The notes below the pieces were generated by a model. That model was not told where the DNA came from, searched no databases, and saw only the letters and a program-made list of their open reading frames with translations. From positions 682,001 through 746,000 of the forward strand of contig AP025576.1 in the NCBI GenBank assembly GCA_022845955.1: a stretch of 64,000 nucleotides of DNA. The letters are read 5' to 3'. This document shows positions 32,763 to 41,720 of this stretch, in pieces (positions within the stretch are counted from its first letter, which is position 1; each line of letters opens with the position of its first letter). The DNA comes from Lachnospiraceae bacterium (GTDB taxonomy: Bacteria; Bacillota; Clostridia; Lachnospirales; Lachnospiraceae). A program made the position numbers and the translations under genes.

Positions 32763-33503
32763 ATGTTTTCCTATTCGGATTATAAAGAAATTATCAACAT
32801 TATTAAAGAAAGCGGACGCGGCTGCAATTTCAGACAGGCGCAGGAGCGGGACAAGTTCATTATCATGAGGCATGACGTGGAATTCAGCGTGGACCGTGCC
32901 TTTGCCCTTTCCAAACTGGAGCTGTCGATGGATTTTACATCCACCTATTTTTTCCAGTGGACCAATAATTCCTATAATATCCTTTCTAAAAAAAATATGG
33001 ACATGATAAAATACATGCATGAAAGAGGGCATGTTATCGGCCTTCATTTCGCGCTGAACGGCCTGACGGATATGGAGCTGGTGAGAAAGAAGATTCTGCA
33101 GGAAATCCATGTTCTCAGCGAAATGCTCGGCTTTGAAATCACTGAATTTTCCATACACCGCCCATCGGCGGATGTACTCCGGGAAAATATTGTTTTTCCG
33201 GGGATTATCAATGCTTATCAGGATGAATTTTTTACCTTTTCTGAAAATGTTACGGATTCCACGCCGCTGCATGTGAAGTATATTTCCGATGCCAAGCACA
33301 GATGGAATTACGGCACGCCGGATGCGGACACACTGTTTAACAACGAAAGGGTCCAGATTCTGACCCATCCCTATTCCTGGACAAAGAAAGGGTATGACAA
33401 CCTGGAGAACTTCAGAACGCTGATACAGGAAAGAAATGAGGAATTGATGGACACAATAGATAATGAGTGCAAGCATTTCGCAAGAGTCAGGGATTTGCTT
33501 TAA
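32763..33503 (+). CDS. Polysaccharide deacetylase-like protein
   Basis: A 246-residue protein related to the NodB/CE4 deacetylase fold as seen in polysaccharide clusters. It has IIMRHDVEFS (the Asp of the first motif), VIGLHFALNG (a metal histidine) and FSIHRPSADVL, where His and Arg fit motif 3. The classical H-x-x-x-H is not evident, so activity is uncertain. It has no signal peptide, and so would act on cytosolic intermediates. GGAGGAG precedes the ATG. Confidence 0.65.
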   Translation: MFSYSDYKEIINIIKESGRGCNFRQAQERDKFIIMRHDVEFSVDRAFALSKLELSMDFTSTYFFQWTNNSYNILSKKNMDMIKYMHERGHVIGLHFALNGLTDMELVRKKILQEIHVLSEMLGFEITEFSIHRPSADVLRENIVFPGIINAYQDEFFTFSENVTDSTPLHVKYISDAKHRWNYGTPDADTLFNNERVQILTHPYSWTKKGYDNLENFRTLIQERNEELMDTIDNECKHFARVRDLL

Positions 33504-33548
33504 GACGGCGGCAGCGCTTCCGGTACGCAGGGAAAGGAGAGTGACAGT

Positions 33549-35447
33549 ATGTGCGGTATTTGTGGTTTTGTGAGCAGGAGGGAGATAGCGGATACTACCC
33601 TGAAAATCATGAATGACACGATGTACCACAGGGGGCCTGATGACTCGGGGGAAGAAATCTATCCCGGCGAGGATGGCTACCGGATTGGTTTCGCACAGCG
33701 AAGGCTTTCCATTATGGATCTTTCCGCGCTGGGGCATCAGCCCATGCATTCGGAAGCCTCCTTCGGAGCAGGGCGGGATCAGATCTGTATCGTTTTTAAC
33801 GGAGAAATTTATAACTTTAAAGAATTGAAGAAAGAACTTTCCGACTACCCCTTTAAGTCTAACTGTGATACGGAAGTCATTATCGCAGCTTATCTGAAAT
33901 GGGGTATTTCCTGTATGGAACGTCTGAACGGCATGTTTGCCATAGCCCTTTATGATAAAAGGACCCAGGAAATCTTCCTGGTGAGGGACCGGATTGGGAA
34001 AAAACCGCTTTCCTATTGGCTGGATGGGGAAAATCTGGTGTTTGCCTCGGAACTCAAGCCTCTTATGGCGTGTCCCGGATTCCCCGGGGAAATCCGGAAG
34101 GATGTGCTGGCCCGTTTCCTTTACCAGCAGTATATCAATGCGCCGGACAGCATTTTCCGGGATGTATATAAGCTGCAGCCCGGAGAAATACTGCGGTTTC
34201 ATAAGGGGGAAATCAAGACCTGGAAATATTGGGATATTGCGGATGTCTATCATAAAATGCAGAAAAACCCGGTCACGGATTATGAGGAAGCAAAAAAGGA
34301 GCTGAAGAGGCTTCTTCAAAAAGCGGTGGCTTCCCGTATGATCGCGGATGTGCCTCTGGGCAGCTTTTTAAGCGGAGGCTACGATTCCTCCCTGATGACC
34401 GCCATTGCCCAGGAAAACTCACCGGAGCCGGTGAAGACGTTTTCCATAGGTTTTGAAGAGGAACAGTACAATGAGGCTGTCTATGCCAGACAGGTGGCAG
34501 CGTATCTCGGGACGGATCACACGGAAGCGTATATCGATGAAAAGGGGATGTTTGATCTGGTGGAGAGCATTCCTGCCTATTATGATGAACCTTTTGCAGA
34601 CAGCTCCCAAATCCCTACCATGCTGGTATCCGCGCTCGCCAGAAAGCAGGTGACTGTCGCCTTGTCCGGTGACGGCGGGGATGAATTCTTCTGCGGTTAT
34701 CAAATGTATGACAGGCTGGCCCGGGTGCAGAAACTGGACGGGCTGGGAGGTATGGTCCACGGGATATTGGATCTGCCCGGCATAAGGAGGGCAAAGCTGG
34801 AAGAAAGGCTTCCGGTTAAGGTGCGTTCCATCGCCGGTAACCGCAATCCGGAGATGAAGACCCAAATCTGCCCCCCGGCTTATCCGGACACGGCGAGAGC
34901 GTTTGTATCCGGGGCTGGGATGGACTGCCGTTATCCCAGAGAGAGCGCCTACCGGGAGAAGGACTGGCAGATCCGCAGAATGCTTTTGGACATGGACACG
35001 TATCTGCCGGGAGACATCTTATGCAAGGTGGACAGGGCTTCCATGAAATACTCCCTGGAGGCCAGATGCCCGATCCTGGATAAAGAGGTAATGGAGTACT
35101 CCTTCCGCCTTCCTCATTCCTTTAAATATAAGAACGGGGAGAAAAAAAGAATTTTAAAAAGCATCGCCTATGATTATATACCCCGGGAGATGCTGGACAG
35201 GAAGAAAAAAGGCTTTTCCGTACCTCTCGATAAATGGCTCAGAGGCCCGCTGCAAAACAGCCTGACGGACTATTCCTCGAAAGAGTTTCTGGTGAAGCAG
35301 GGGATTTTCCATGCGGACTATGTCAGCCGTTTTATTGATAGCTACCTGCAGCAGGGTGACAGGGGGCCGGGCAGCGGTGAAAATTACTCCAGGATTGTTT
35401 GGGCCTTTTTTATCTTTCAGCAGTGGTATGCATGCTATATGAGATGA
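33549..35447 (+). CDS. asnB: Asparagine synthase-type glutamine amidotransferase 1
   Basis: A 632-residue AsnB-family enzyme. Cys2 of MCGICGF is the class II glutaminase nucleophile; GEIYNF and RRLSIMDLS belong to the same domain. The synthetase domain has the pyrophosphate loop SGGYDSS at 275-281, ALSGDGGDEFFCGY and a C-terminal ARCPILDKEVMEY segment. It uses glutamine and ATP to amidate a carboxylate. In surface-polysaccharide loci such enzymes are thought to amidate uronic acids or amino-acid substituents rather than free aspartate. A second copy lies at 37846. AAAGGAGAG precedes the ATG. Confidence 0.9.
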   Translation: MCGICGFVSRREIADTTLKIMNDTMYHRGPDDSGEEIYPGEDGYRIGFAQRRLSIMDLSALGHQPMHSEASFGAGRDQICIVFNGEIYNFKELKKELSDYPFKSNCDTEVIIAAYLKWGISCMERLNGMFAIALYDKRTQEIFLVRDRIGKKPLSYWLDGENLVFASELKPLMACPGFPGEIRKDVLARFLYQQYINAPDSIFRDVYKLQPGEILRFHKGEIKTWKYWDIADVYHKMQKNPVTDYEEAKKELKRLLQKAVASRMIADVPLGSFLSGGYDSSLMTAIAQENSPEPVKTFSIGFEEEQYNEAVYARQVAAYLGTDHTEAYIDEKGMFDLVESIPAYYDEPFADSSQIPTMLVSALARKQVTVALSGDGGDEFFCGYQMYDRLARVQKLDGLGGMVHGILDLPGIRRAKLEERLPVKVRSIAGNRNPEMKTQICPPAYPDTARAFVSGAGMDCRYPRESAYREKDWQIRRMLLDMDTYLPGDILCKVDRASMKYSLEARCPILDKEVMEYSFRLPHSFKYKNGEKKRILKSIAYDYIPREMLDRKKKGFSVPLDKWLRGPLQNSLTDYSSKEFLVKQGIFHADYVSRFIDSYLQQGDRGPGSGENYSRIVWAFFIFQQWYACYMR

Positions 35448-35531
35448 GGTGTGTTGTGAAAGAACCTGAAGGGCTTGGTATGCTATAAAGGATGTAGGAT
35501 GCATTTAGTTAGCTTTAAAGGAGCCGTATCA

Positions 35532-36653
35532 TTGAAAAAACGACAGAAGACAACAGCGAATACCGCAAAAATCCATATTGCTCTCTTTATCAGTGCCCTG
35601 CGCAAAGGCGGTTCGGAGAGGGTCCTGGTCAATCTGGCCGAGTACCTGGAGAACCAGGGGATACGGGTTACGGTTGTGACCCAGTACAAGGGAGAAGGGG
35701 AATATGAGCTGTCTCCGGAAATCAAACGTGTTTACAGTGAGATTACGGAGGAAGAGAAGAGCGGAAGCCGGATGGTAAATTTTATCCGCCGTTTCCGCAA
35801 GCTGCGCCGAATCTGGAAGGAGGAACGGCCGGATGTTATTCTTTCTTTTATCGGAAAAAACAATCTGATGGCCCTTCTTACCAGCAGCTTTCTGGATATT
35901 CCCGTTGTGATTTCCGTCAGGGGAGAGCCGGAGGCAGAATATGCTACCGGACTCATGCGTTTCCTTGCCAGGACCTATTTTGCCAGGGCGGCCGGAATCG
36001 TGCTTCAGACGAAGGAGGCCTTTGCTTTTTTCCCGGAAAGAATCAGGAAGAAAGCGGTGGTATTAAAAAACCCCCTGAATCCTTCCTTTGTCCGGAAACG
36101 GTTTGAAGGAGAACGGGATATGTGCATCTATGCGGTGGGCCGTATGGATGCTAACAAGAACCATGAAATGCTGCTGCGTGCCTTTTCGGGGCTGGCGGCA
36201 GATTTCCCCCTTGTCAGACTGGTTATCTACGGGAACGGGGAATGCAGGGAACCCCTGCGTGAACTGGCGGAACAGATGAACCTTTGGGATCGTGTCAGCC
36301 TGCCGGGAGCGGTGACGGATGTGGCGGATAAAATATATAAAGGCAGCGCCTTCGTGCTGTCATCCTTCAGCGAAGGAATGCCTAACACCCTGATTGAGGC
36401 CATGTGCTTAGGACTGCCGGTAATTTCTACCGATTGTCCCTGCGGCGGGCCTGCTGAGCTGATTCAGGACGGAATCAACGGACTCCTGATTCCTCCCGGA
36501 GATACCGCCGCCCTGGAGCTTGCCTTGCGCACCCTGCTTTCCGACAGGGACAAAGCGGATGCCATGGGACGCAATGCGGCAAAGCTCCTTGAAGAATATC
36601 TTCCGGAGCATGTGGACAGAGAATGGATGGATTATTTGATTTCCAAGAGGTAA
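35532..36653 (+). CDS. GT4 glycosyltransferase (TTG start)
   Basis: A GT-B glycosyltransferase of about 373 residues. The N-terminal fold begins HIALFISALRKGGSERVLVN, and the donor domain has YAVGRMDANKNHEMLLRAF and SSFSEGMPNTLIEAMCLGLP followed by DCPCGGP. The TTG at 35532 is preferred because AAAGGAG lies eight bases upstream and the resulting N-terminus (KKRQKTT) fits; an ATG at 35499 with AAAGGA upstream is the alternative. It is paralogous to the GT4 at 31607, with the same DCPCGGP motif, suggesting duplication within the locus. Confidence 0.88.
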   Translation: MKKRQKTTANTAKIHIALFISALRKGGSERVLVNLAEYLENQGIRVTVVTQYKGEGEYELSPEIKRVYSEITEEEKSGSRMVNFIRRFRKLRRIWKEERPDVILSFIGKNNLMALLTSSFLDIPVVISVRGEPEAEYATGLMRFLARTYFARAAGIVLQTKEAFAFFPERIRKKAVVLKNPLNPSFVRKRFEGERDMCIYAVGRMDANKNHEMLLRAFSGLAADFPLVRLVIYGNGECREPLRELAEQMNLWDRVSLPGAVTDVADKIYKGSAFVLSSFSEGMPNTLIEAMCLGLPVISTDCPCGGPAELIQDGINGLLIPPGDTAALELALRTLLSDRDKADAMGRNAAKLLEEYLPEHVDREWMDYLISKR

Positions 36654-36681
36654 CTTAACTGTGAAGGCACTGAACAGTTAC
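36650..36681 (+). repeat. REP-like element, copy 4
   Basis: TAACTGT (36656-36662) pairs with ACAGTTA (36674-36680), and the 3' half reads CTGAACAGTTAC. It includes the stop codon of the GT4 gene. Confidence 0.65.
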
Positions 36682-36704
36682 TCTATTAGAAAGTAACAGG
36701 TAGT

Positions 36705-37784
36705 ATGAAGAGAAAAGAATGGATAAAAACAATTTGTTTTATAGCAGGTTTTTTCCTGATTCTGATTCCACTCACCTATATGATTCGCACAAACGGCGAT
36801 ATCAAGGATATATTTGTGGGATTTTATGGGGAAAAAGAGGATACCATTGATGTGGTGATGATCGGGTCCAGCCCGGTATACCCCTATTATGCAGGGCCGA
36901 AAATATGGAAGGATACCGGGATTACCTGTTATCCTCTTTCTTCCAACATGCAGCGTCCCAAAGCGGCGGTGCATCTGGTGGAGGAAGCGGAGAAAACCCA
37001 GGATCCGGCGCTTTATATTTTTGAAATGCGGATGTATCTTGGACCGGACGAACGGCTGACTCAGAATATGGCCTATACCAGAGGCGTCACCGATAATATG
37101 AAGTATTCCTGGAACCGGATTAAAACCATAAATGATTTGGTGGAGCCGGGCGGGGAGGAAGCAAGATACACCTATTATTTTGATATCTTTAAATATCATT
37201 CCAACTGGAAGACCCTGGTGCTCCCCAGCCAAATGGTGACCTTCCGCTATGAACACCAGGATCCCTTAAAGGGAGCAGTCATCCGTGACGACATCGGACC
37301 CAGCGAAATGGCGGATTATTCCGGAGTGACCACAAGGCAGGCCATACCGGAGGATCAGGAAGAGGTGCTGCGCGATCTCCTGGCCTATTTACAGGAAAAA
37401 GGGCTGAACGCTTTATTTATCGTATCGCCCAATACCATGACGGAGGAAAAACAAAGCCAGTATAATTATATAGCGGATATCATCGCACCTACCGGATACC
37501 GGTTCCTGAACCTGAACGATTACTACGAAGAGCTGGATATGGACTTCGAAACGGATTTTGATGATTACGGCGGTCACACAAATGCCTTCGGCATGGAAAA
37601 ATGCAGCGCGTTTCTGGGAGAATATCTGAAAACCCACTATTCCTTTACGGACAAACGGGGGCAGAAGGAATATGAAAGCTGGGACAAGGCTGCCGAATTG
37701 TGGGAAGAGCAGACGGAAACCGCCAAAAAGATCATTCTGGATAAAAAGGCTCGGAAAGAATTTAAGGTGATCGAAGAGGAGTAG
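36705..37784 (+). CDS. Membrane-anchored SGNH-like protein
   Basis: A 359-residue protein with an N-terminal anchor (about residues 7-26) and an extracellular body. VVMIGSSPVYPYY at about 49-61 resembles the nucleophile block of SGNH hydrolases and DltD-like proteins, and DYGGHTNAFGMEK near residue 286 has the D-x-x-H pattern. The C-terminal 35 residues are charged and probably helical. It may move or remove an acyl group on the exported polymer. It shares anchor, length and motif layout with the gene at 26514 but is only distantly similar. GGTAG is the only ribosome-like site. Confidence 0.65.
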   Translation: MKRKEWIKTICFIAGFFLILIPLTYMIRTNGDIKDIFVGFYGEKEDTIDVVMIGSSPVYPYYAGPKIWKDTGITCYPLSSNMQRPKAAVHLVEEAEKTQDPALYIFEMRMYLGPDERLTQNMAYTRGVTDNMKYSWNRIKTINDLVEPGGEEARYTYYFDIFKYHSNWKTLVLPSQMVTFRYEHQDPLKGAVIRDDIGPSEMADYSGVTTRQAIPEDQEEVLRDLLAYLQEKGLNALFIVSPNTMTEEKQSQYNYIADIIAPTGYRFLNLNDYYEELDMDFETDFDDYGGHTNAFGMEKCSAFLGEYLKTHYSFTDKRGQKEYESWDKAAELWEEQTETAKKIILDKKARKEFKVIEEE

Positions 37785-37845
37785 GGACAGCAAAGCCTGA
37801 AAGAAGTAAGGTAAGAAAAAAGGACGAAAGAAAGCAGGTGAGTCT

Positions 37846-39717
37846 ATGTGTGGAATTGCAGGATTTTGTAACTGGAAAGGGAACTGGGAGAAAAATATCA
37901 GGAAAATGAATGAGCGGATGCGGCACAGAGGTCCGGATGCTTCCGGTATCTGGGCCAGTGATGACCAGAAAGTGGTCATGGGGCATCAGAGGCTTTCCAT
38001 TGTGGATCTTTCGGAGAACGGCGCACAGCCTATGCAGTCTCACAGCGGCCGGTTTGAAATCGTTTTTAACGGAGAAATTTATAATTACCGAAAAATAGCA
38101 AAACGCCTGCTTGATGAAAAAAAGGTGGAACACTTCCGCGGGACTTCGGACACGGAGGTTCTGTTGGAGGCGATGGAGCATATCGGGATCAGGGAAGCCA
38201 TAACGATGTGTAAAGGCATGTTTGCCATCGCCTTGTATGATAATAAAGAAAAAAGGCTGTATCTGCTCCGCGACCGGATCGGGGAAAAGCCTTTATATTA
38301 TGGTTTTGTAAACGGAAGCTTTGTTTTCGCATCCGATATTGGTTCCATTGCCGCGCTGGATGGGTTCCATAATGAAATAAATAAGGATGTGCTGGATATT
38401 TATTTTGTCCATGGCTATATTCCCGCGCCCTACTCCATATACCGGGATATATGGAAGCTGGAGCCGGGATGTATCCTGACTCTGGACGCGCCCTTTGCCA
38501 GCCCTTCGGTGGAACCTTTCTGGTCGGTGAAGGAGGCGGCAAAAAAAGGGCAGGAGAATCCGTTTACCGGCAGCAGGGAGGAAGCGGCTTCGGAGCTGGA
38601 ACGGCTGCTGAAGGATTCCATCCGGGATCAGATGGCGGCGGATGTGCCTGTGGGCGCTTTCCTTTCCGCGGGAATCGACAGCAGTACCATTGTGGCACTG
38701 ATGCAGTCGCTGAATAACGGCAGGGTAAAGAGCTTTACCATTGGTATGGGGGAGAAGGAATATAATGAGGCGGATGCCGCAAGGAAAATTGCAAAGGTGT
38801 TGGGAACCGAGCATACGGAAGCTTACATTACGGAGGCGGATGCCAAAGCCGTAATCCCTAAACTGCCCTACATGTTTGGAGAGCCCTTTGCAGATTCCTC
38901 CCAGATACCTACCTATCTTGTCAGCAAAATGACCCGGGAGCATGTGACCGTATCCTTAAGCGGGGACGGCGGGGATGAGCTGTTCTGCGGTTACACCTCT
39001 TATGCTTCGGTGAGCCGTATCTGGGGAAAAATGAAAAATATTCCCTATTTTCTGCGCAAACCCTGCAGCGATCTGGTCCTGCACAGTCCCCTGGCGGCAA
39101 AGGAGCTTTTCCGTATCAAAGGGAAGCTGCTGGGTGCCAGGGATCCTGCAGATATCTATGTGCAGTCCCGCCTGACCGATCCCCTTACCATGGAGATCAC
39201 AAGACAGCACGGAAACCTGCCCTATCAATATACCCAGATGCCCCGGGGGTATCTGAAAGAAACCAATCACACAATCATGCTGATGGATATGCTGATGTAC
39301 CATCCGGATGACATCCTCGTAAAGGTGGATCGTGCGGCGATGGCGGTTTCACTGGAAACAAGAGTCCCTATGCTGGATAAGGATGTGGTGGAATTCGCCT
39401 GGAGCCTTCCCCTGGAATACAAGCGCCGGGATGGGACGGGCAAGCTGGTACTTCGGGATGTACTGTATAAATATGTGCCGAAAGAGCTGATGGACAGGCC
39501 CAAAAAAGGGTTTTCCATCCCCATTGCCAAATGGCTGAAGGAGCCGTCCCTCCGTGCCTGGGCGGAAACGCTCCTGGACCGCAGGACGCTGGAAACGCAG
39601 GGGATTTTAAATCCAGATACCGTATGGAACATTTGGAAGGATTTTGTGGAAAACGGTGTATGGCGCATTCAGATTTGGTATATCCTGATGTTCCAGGCCT
39701 GGATGGCCGAACGGTAA
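37846..39717 (+). CDS. asnB: Asparagine synthase-type glutamine amidotransferase 2
   Basis: A 623-residue AsnB-family enzyme with Cys2 (MCGIAGF), GEIYNYR, the pyrophosphate loop SAGIDSS at 274-280, and SLSGDGGDELFCGY. The variant loop residue (Ala for Gly in SGG) is tolerated in the family. It is clearly paralogous to the gene at 33549 but diverged along its whole length, so the two probably amidate different acceptors. CAGGTGAG precedes the ATG. Both lie inside the same polysaccharide operon. Confidence 0.9.
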   Translation: MCGIAGFCNWKGNWEKNIRKMNERMRHRGPDASGIWASDDQKVVMGHQRLSIVDLSENGAQPMQSHSGRFEIVFNGEIYNYRKIAKRLLDEKKVEHFRGTSDTEVLLEAMEHIGIREAITMCKGMFAIALYDNKEKRLYLLRDRIGEKPLYYGFVNGSFVFASDIGSIAALDGFHNEINKDVLDIYFVHGYIPAPYSIYRDIWKLEPGCILTLDAPFASPSVEPFWSVKEAAKKGQENPFTGSREEAASELERLLKDSIRDQMAADVPVGAFLSAGIDSSTIVALMQSLNNGRVKSFTIGMGEKEYNEADAARKIAKVLGTEHTEAYITEADAKAVIPKLPYMFGEPFADSSQIPTYLVSKMTREHVTVSLSGDGGDELFCGYTSYASVSRIWGKMKNIPYFLRKPCSDLVLHSPLAAKELFRIKGKLLGARDPADIYVQSRLTDPLTMEITRQHGNLPYQYTQMPRGYLKETNHTIMLMDMLMYHPDDILVKVDRAAMAVSLETRVPMLDKDVVEFAWSLPLEYKRRDGTGKLVLRDVLYKYVPKELMDRPKKGFSIPIAKWLKEPSLRAWAETLLDRRTLETQGILNPDTVWNIWKDFVENGVWRIQIWYILMFQAWMAER

Positions 39718-39723
39718 CAGGAA

Positions 39724-39761
39724 GGATTTTGGCAGTAACGGGAAAAGGCCCGGACAGTTAC
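39724..39761 (+). repeat. REP-like element, copy 5
   Basis: GGATTTTGGCAGTAACGGG is followed by CCCGGACAGTTAC; GTAAC pairs with GTTAC and CGGG with CCCG. The left part GGATTTTGGCAGTAAC is identical to part of the element at 43554-43569. Confidence 0.7.
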
Positions 39762-39778
39762 ACAGGAAGGAAGAAACC

Positions 39779-40849
39779 GTGCAGAAAATAGAACATTATG
39801 CATTCCGCCCGATTCCGGAGGAGGAGCAGAGCGACCGCATATCGGTCATAGTGGCGGTATATAACATCGAAGCCTACCTGGAGAAATGTGTCCGTTCCAT
39901 CCGGAGACAGACATACCGGAACCTGCAGATTATTCTGGTGGACGACGGTTCTACGGACGGCTGTGCGGCGCTCTGCGACAGGCTTGCCGGGGAAGATCCC
40001 AGAATCCGGGTGCTCCATAAGAAGAACGGAGGACTTTCCGATGCCAGAAATGCGGGAAGCAAATTGGCGGACGGGGAATATATCGCTTTTGTGGACGGGG
40101 ATGACTGGATAGAGGAAACCATGTATGAGGGGCTGCTTTCCGCCGCCAGAGCGTTTGGAGTACCCCTGGCGGTCTGCCGTTACCGGAAAATCTACCGCGG
40201 CCATACCGTGGATGATTCCACCGGCGCCGCCGTTGTTTTCGAAGGACAGGAGGCGCTGGAGAGCTTTCTTCGGGAAGAGGATGCTGTCTGTATCCAGAAT
40301 GCCGCCTGGAACAAGCTGTACCGGCGCGAACTCATGGGGGATCTTTGTTTCCCAAAAGGGAAATACTATGAGGATATCGTATACACCACCAGGCTTCTGG
40401 CAAAAGCTTCAGGAACGGTATATATAGATTCTGCTTTTTATAATTACGTGCTGGAACGGGAAGGCAGTATTATGGGGGAAGGCCTTGGAAAACGCATCTT
40501 TACGGACCAACTGCCTGCCTATGAGGAAAAAGAAGCTTTTTTACGTTCCATCGGCAGAAATGATCTGGCGGATATACACCGGTATTTTTTCTATAAAAGA
40601 CTGCTGCTGTATTACATTGATCTGGGAAAGGCGGAAAAGGATTTCCGAAGAAAATACCGGGAAGTAATCAGAAACCGCCTGCGCAGAGACAGCCGGGATA
40701 TGGAGCGGGTATATCAATGCCCGGTATCCAACCCCAATGAAAAAAAGAAAATGATGATTTTCCTGAAATCACCGGCAGTTTATCTGGGCGTGATACGGCT
40801 GAATGAAAGGTTCATTATCCCGCTGAAACAAAAACGGAGAGGACGTTAA
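39779..40849 (+). CDS. GT2 glycosyltransferase (GTG start)
   Basis: A 356-residue GT-A inverting transferase. ISVIVAVYNIEAYLEKCVRS leads into LVDDGSTDG, then NGGLSDARNAG and the metal-binding FVDGDDW. The last 100 residues are basic and carry no membrane helix. The start is GTG at 39779 with AGGAAGG upstream. It is cytosolic and peripheral at the membrane. The fucosyltransferase gene follows after one base. Confidence 0.88.
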   Translation: MQKIEHYAFRPIPEEEQSDRISVIVAVYNIEAYLEKCVRSIRRQTYRNLQIILVDDGSTDGCAALCDRLAGEDPRIRVLHKKNGGLSDARNAGSKLADGEYIAFVDGDDWIEETMYEGLLSAARAFGVPLAVCRYRKIYRGHTVDDSTGAAVVFEGQEALESFLREEDAVCIQNAAWNKLYRRELMGDLCFPKGKYYEDIVYTTRLLAKASGTVYIDSAFYNYVLEREGSIMGEGLGKRIFTDQLPAYEEKEAFLRSIGRNDLADIHRYFFYKRLLLYYIDLGKAEKDFRRKYREVIRNRLRRDSRDMERVYQCPVSNPNEKKKMMIFLKSPAVYLGVIRLNERFIIPLKQKRRGR

Positions 40850-40850
40850 C

Positions 40851-41720
40851 ATGGTTATTGTGCAATTATCCGGGGGGCTGGGAAACCAGATGTTTGAATA
40901 CGCCCTCTACCTCAGCCTGAAGGCCCGGGGGAAAGAGGTGAAAATTGACGATATCACCTGCTATGAAGGGCCGTACTCCAGGCCAAAACAGCTGGAGGTG
41001 TTCGGAATCACCTATGAACGGGCTACCAGAGAGGAACTGACAGAAATGACGGATGCATCCATGGATACGCTGTCCCGCGTCAGACGGAAGCTTACCGGCA
41101 GGAGGACAAAGGCCTACCGGGAAAAAGACAGCAATTTCGATCCCCAGGTTATGGAAAGGGATCCGGCGCTGCTGGAAGGCTGCTTCCAGAGTGAAAAATA
41201 CTTCCGGGACTGTGAAGAAAAAGTGCGTGAGGCATACCGGTTCCGCGGGATAGAGTCCGGGGCATTTCCCCTCCCCGATGCTTACCGAAGGCTGGAGAAG
41301 CAGATAGAGGGCTGCTCGTCTGTGGGTGTGCATATCAGACGGGGGGATTACCTGGAGGAAAGCCATGGCGGCCTGTATACGGGAATCTGTACGGAAACCT
41401 ACTACCAGGAGGCTTTTGCCCGCATGGAAGCGCTGATACCGGATGCCCGGTTTTTCCTGTTCAGCAACGATCCGGAATGGACGGGTACGCATTTTGGAGG
41501 AAAGAACGGCATTCTTGTGGAAGGAAGCACAGAGGACACCGGTTACCTGGATTTGTATCTGATGAGCAGATGCAGGCATAATATTATTGCCAACAGCAGC
41601 TTCAGCTGGTGGGGGGCATGGCTTAACGAGAACCCGGAAAAACAAGTAATAGCGCCGGCGAAATGGCTGAACGGCAGGGAATGCCGGGATATCTATACGG
41701 AGAGAATGATACGCTTATGA
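40851..41720 (+). CDS. GT11 alpha-1,2-fucosyltransferase-like enzyme 1
   Basis: A 289-residue GT11 enzyme. It has GGLGNQMFEY at the N-terminus, the GDP-fucose-binding VGVHIRRGDY (His161 to Tyr167) and the C-terminal NIIANSSFSWWGAWL. GT11 members transfer fucose to the 2-position of galactose or a related sugar. No GDP-fucose synthesis genes are in this window. It overlaps the next gene by four bases (ATGA). Confidence 0.9.
   Translation: MVIVQLSGGLGNQMFEYALYLSLKARGKEVKIDDITCYEGPYSRPKQLEVFGITYERATREELTEMTDASMDTLSRVRRKLTGRRTKAYREKDSNFDPQVMERDPALLEGCFQSEKYFRDCEEKVREAYRFRGIESGAFPLPDAYRRLEKQIEGCSSVGVHIRRGDYLEESHGGLYTGICTETYYQEAFARMEALIPDARFFLFSNDPEWTGTHFGGKNGILVEGSTEDTGYLDLYLMSRCRHNIIANSSFSWWGAWLNENPEKQVIAPAKWLNGRECRDIYTERMIRL

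Noticed and set aside
32544-34319. 591-codon minus-strand frame across the deacetylase-like and AsnB genes
   Set aside because: Antisense to two genes with clear motifs; no ribosome site and no family resemblance.
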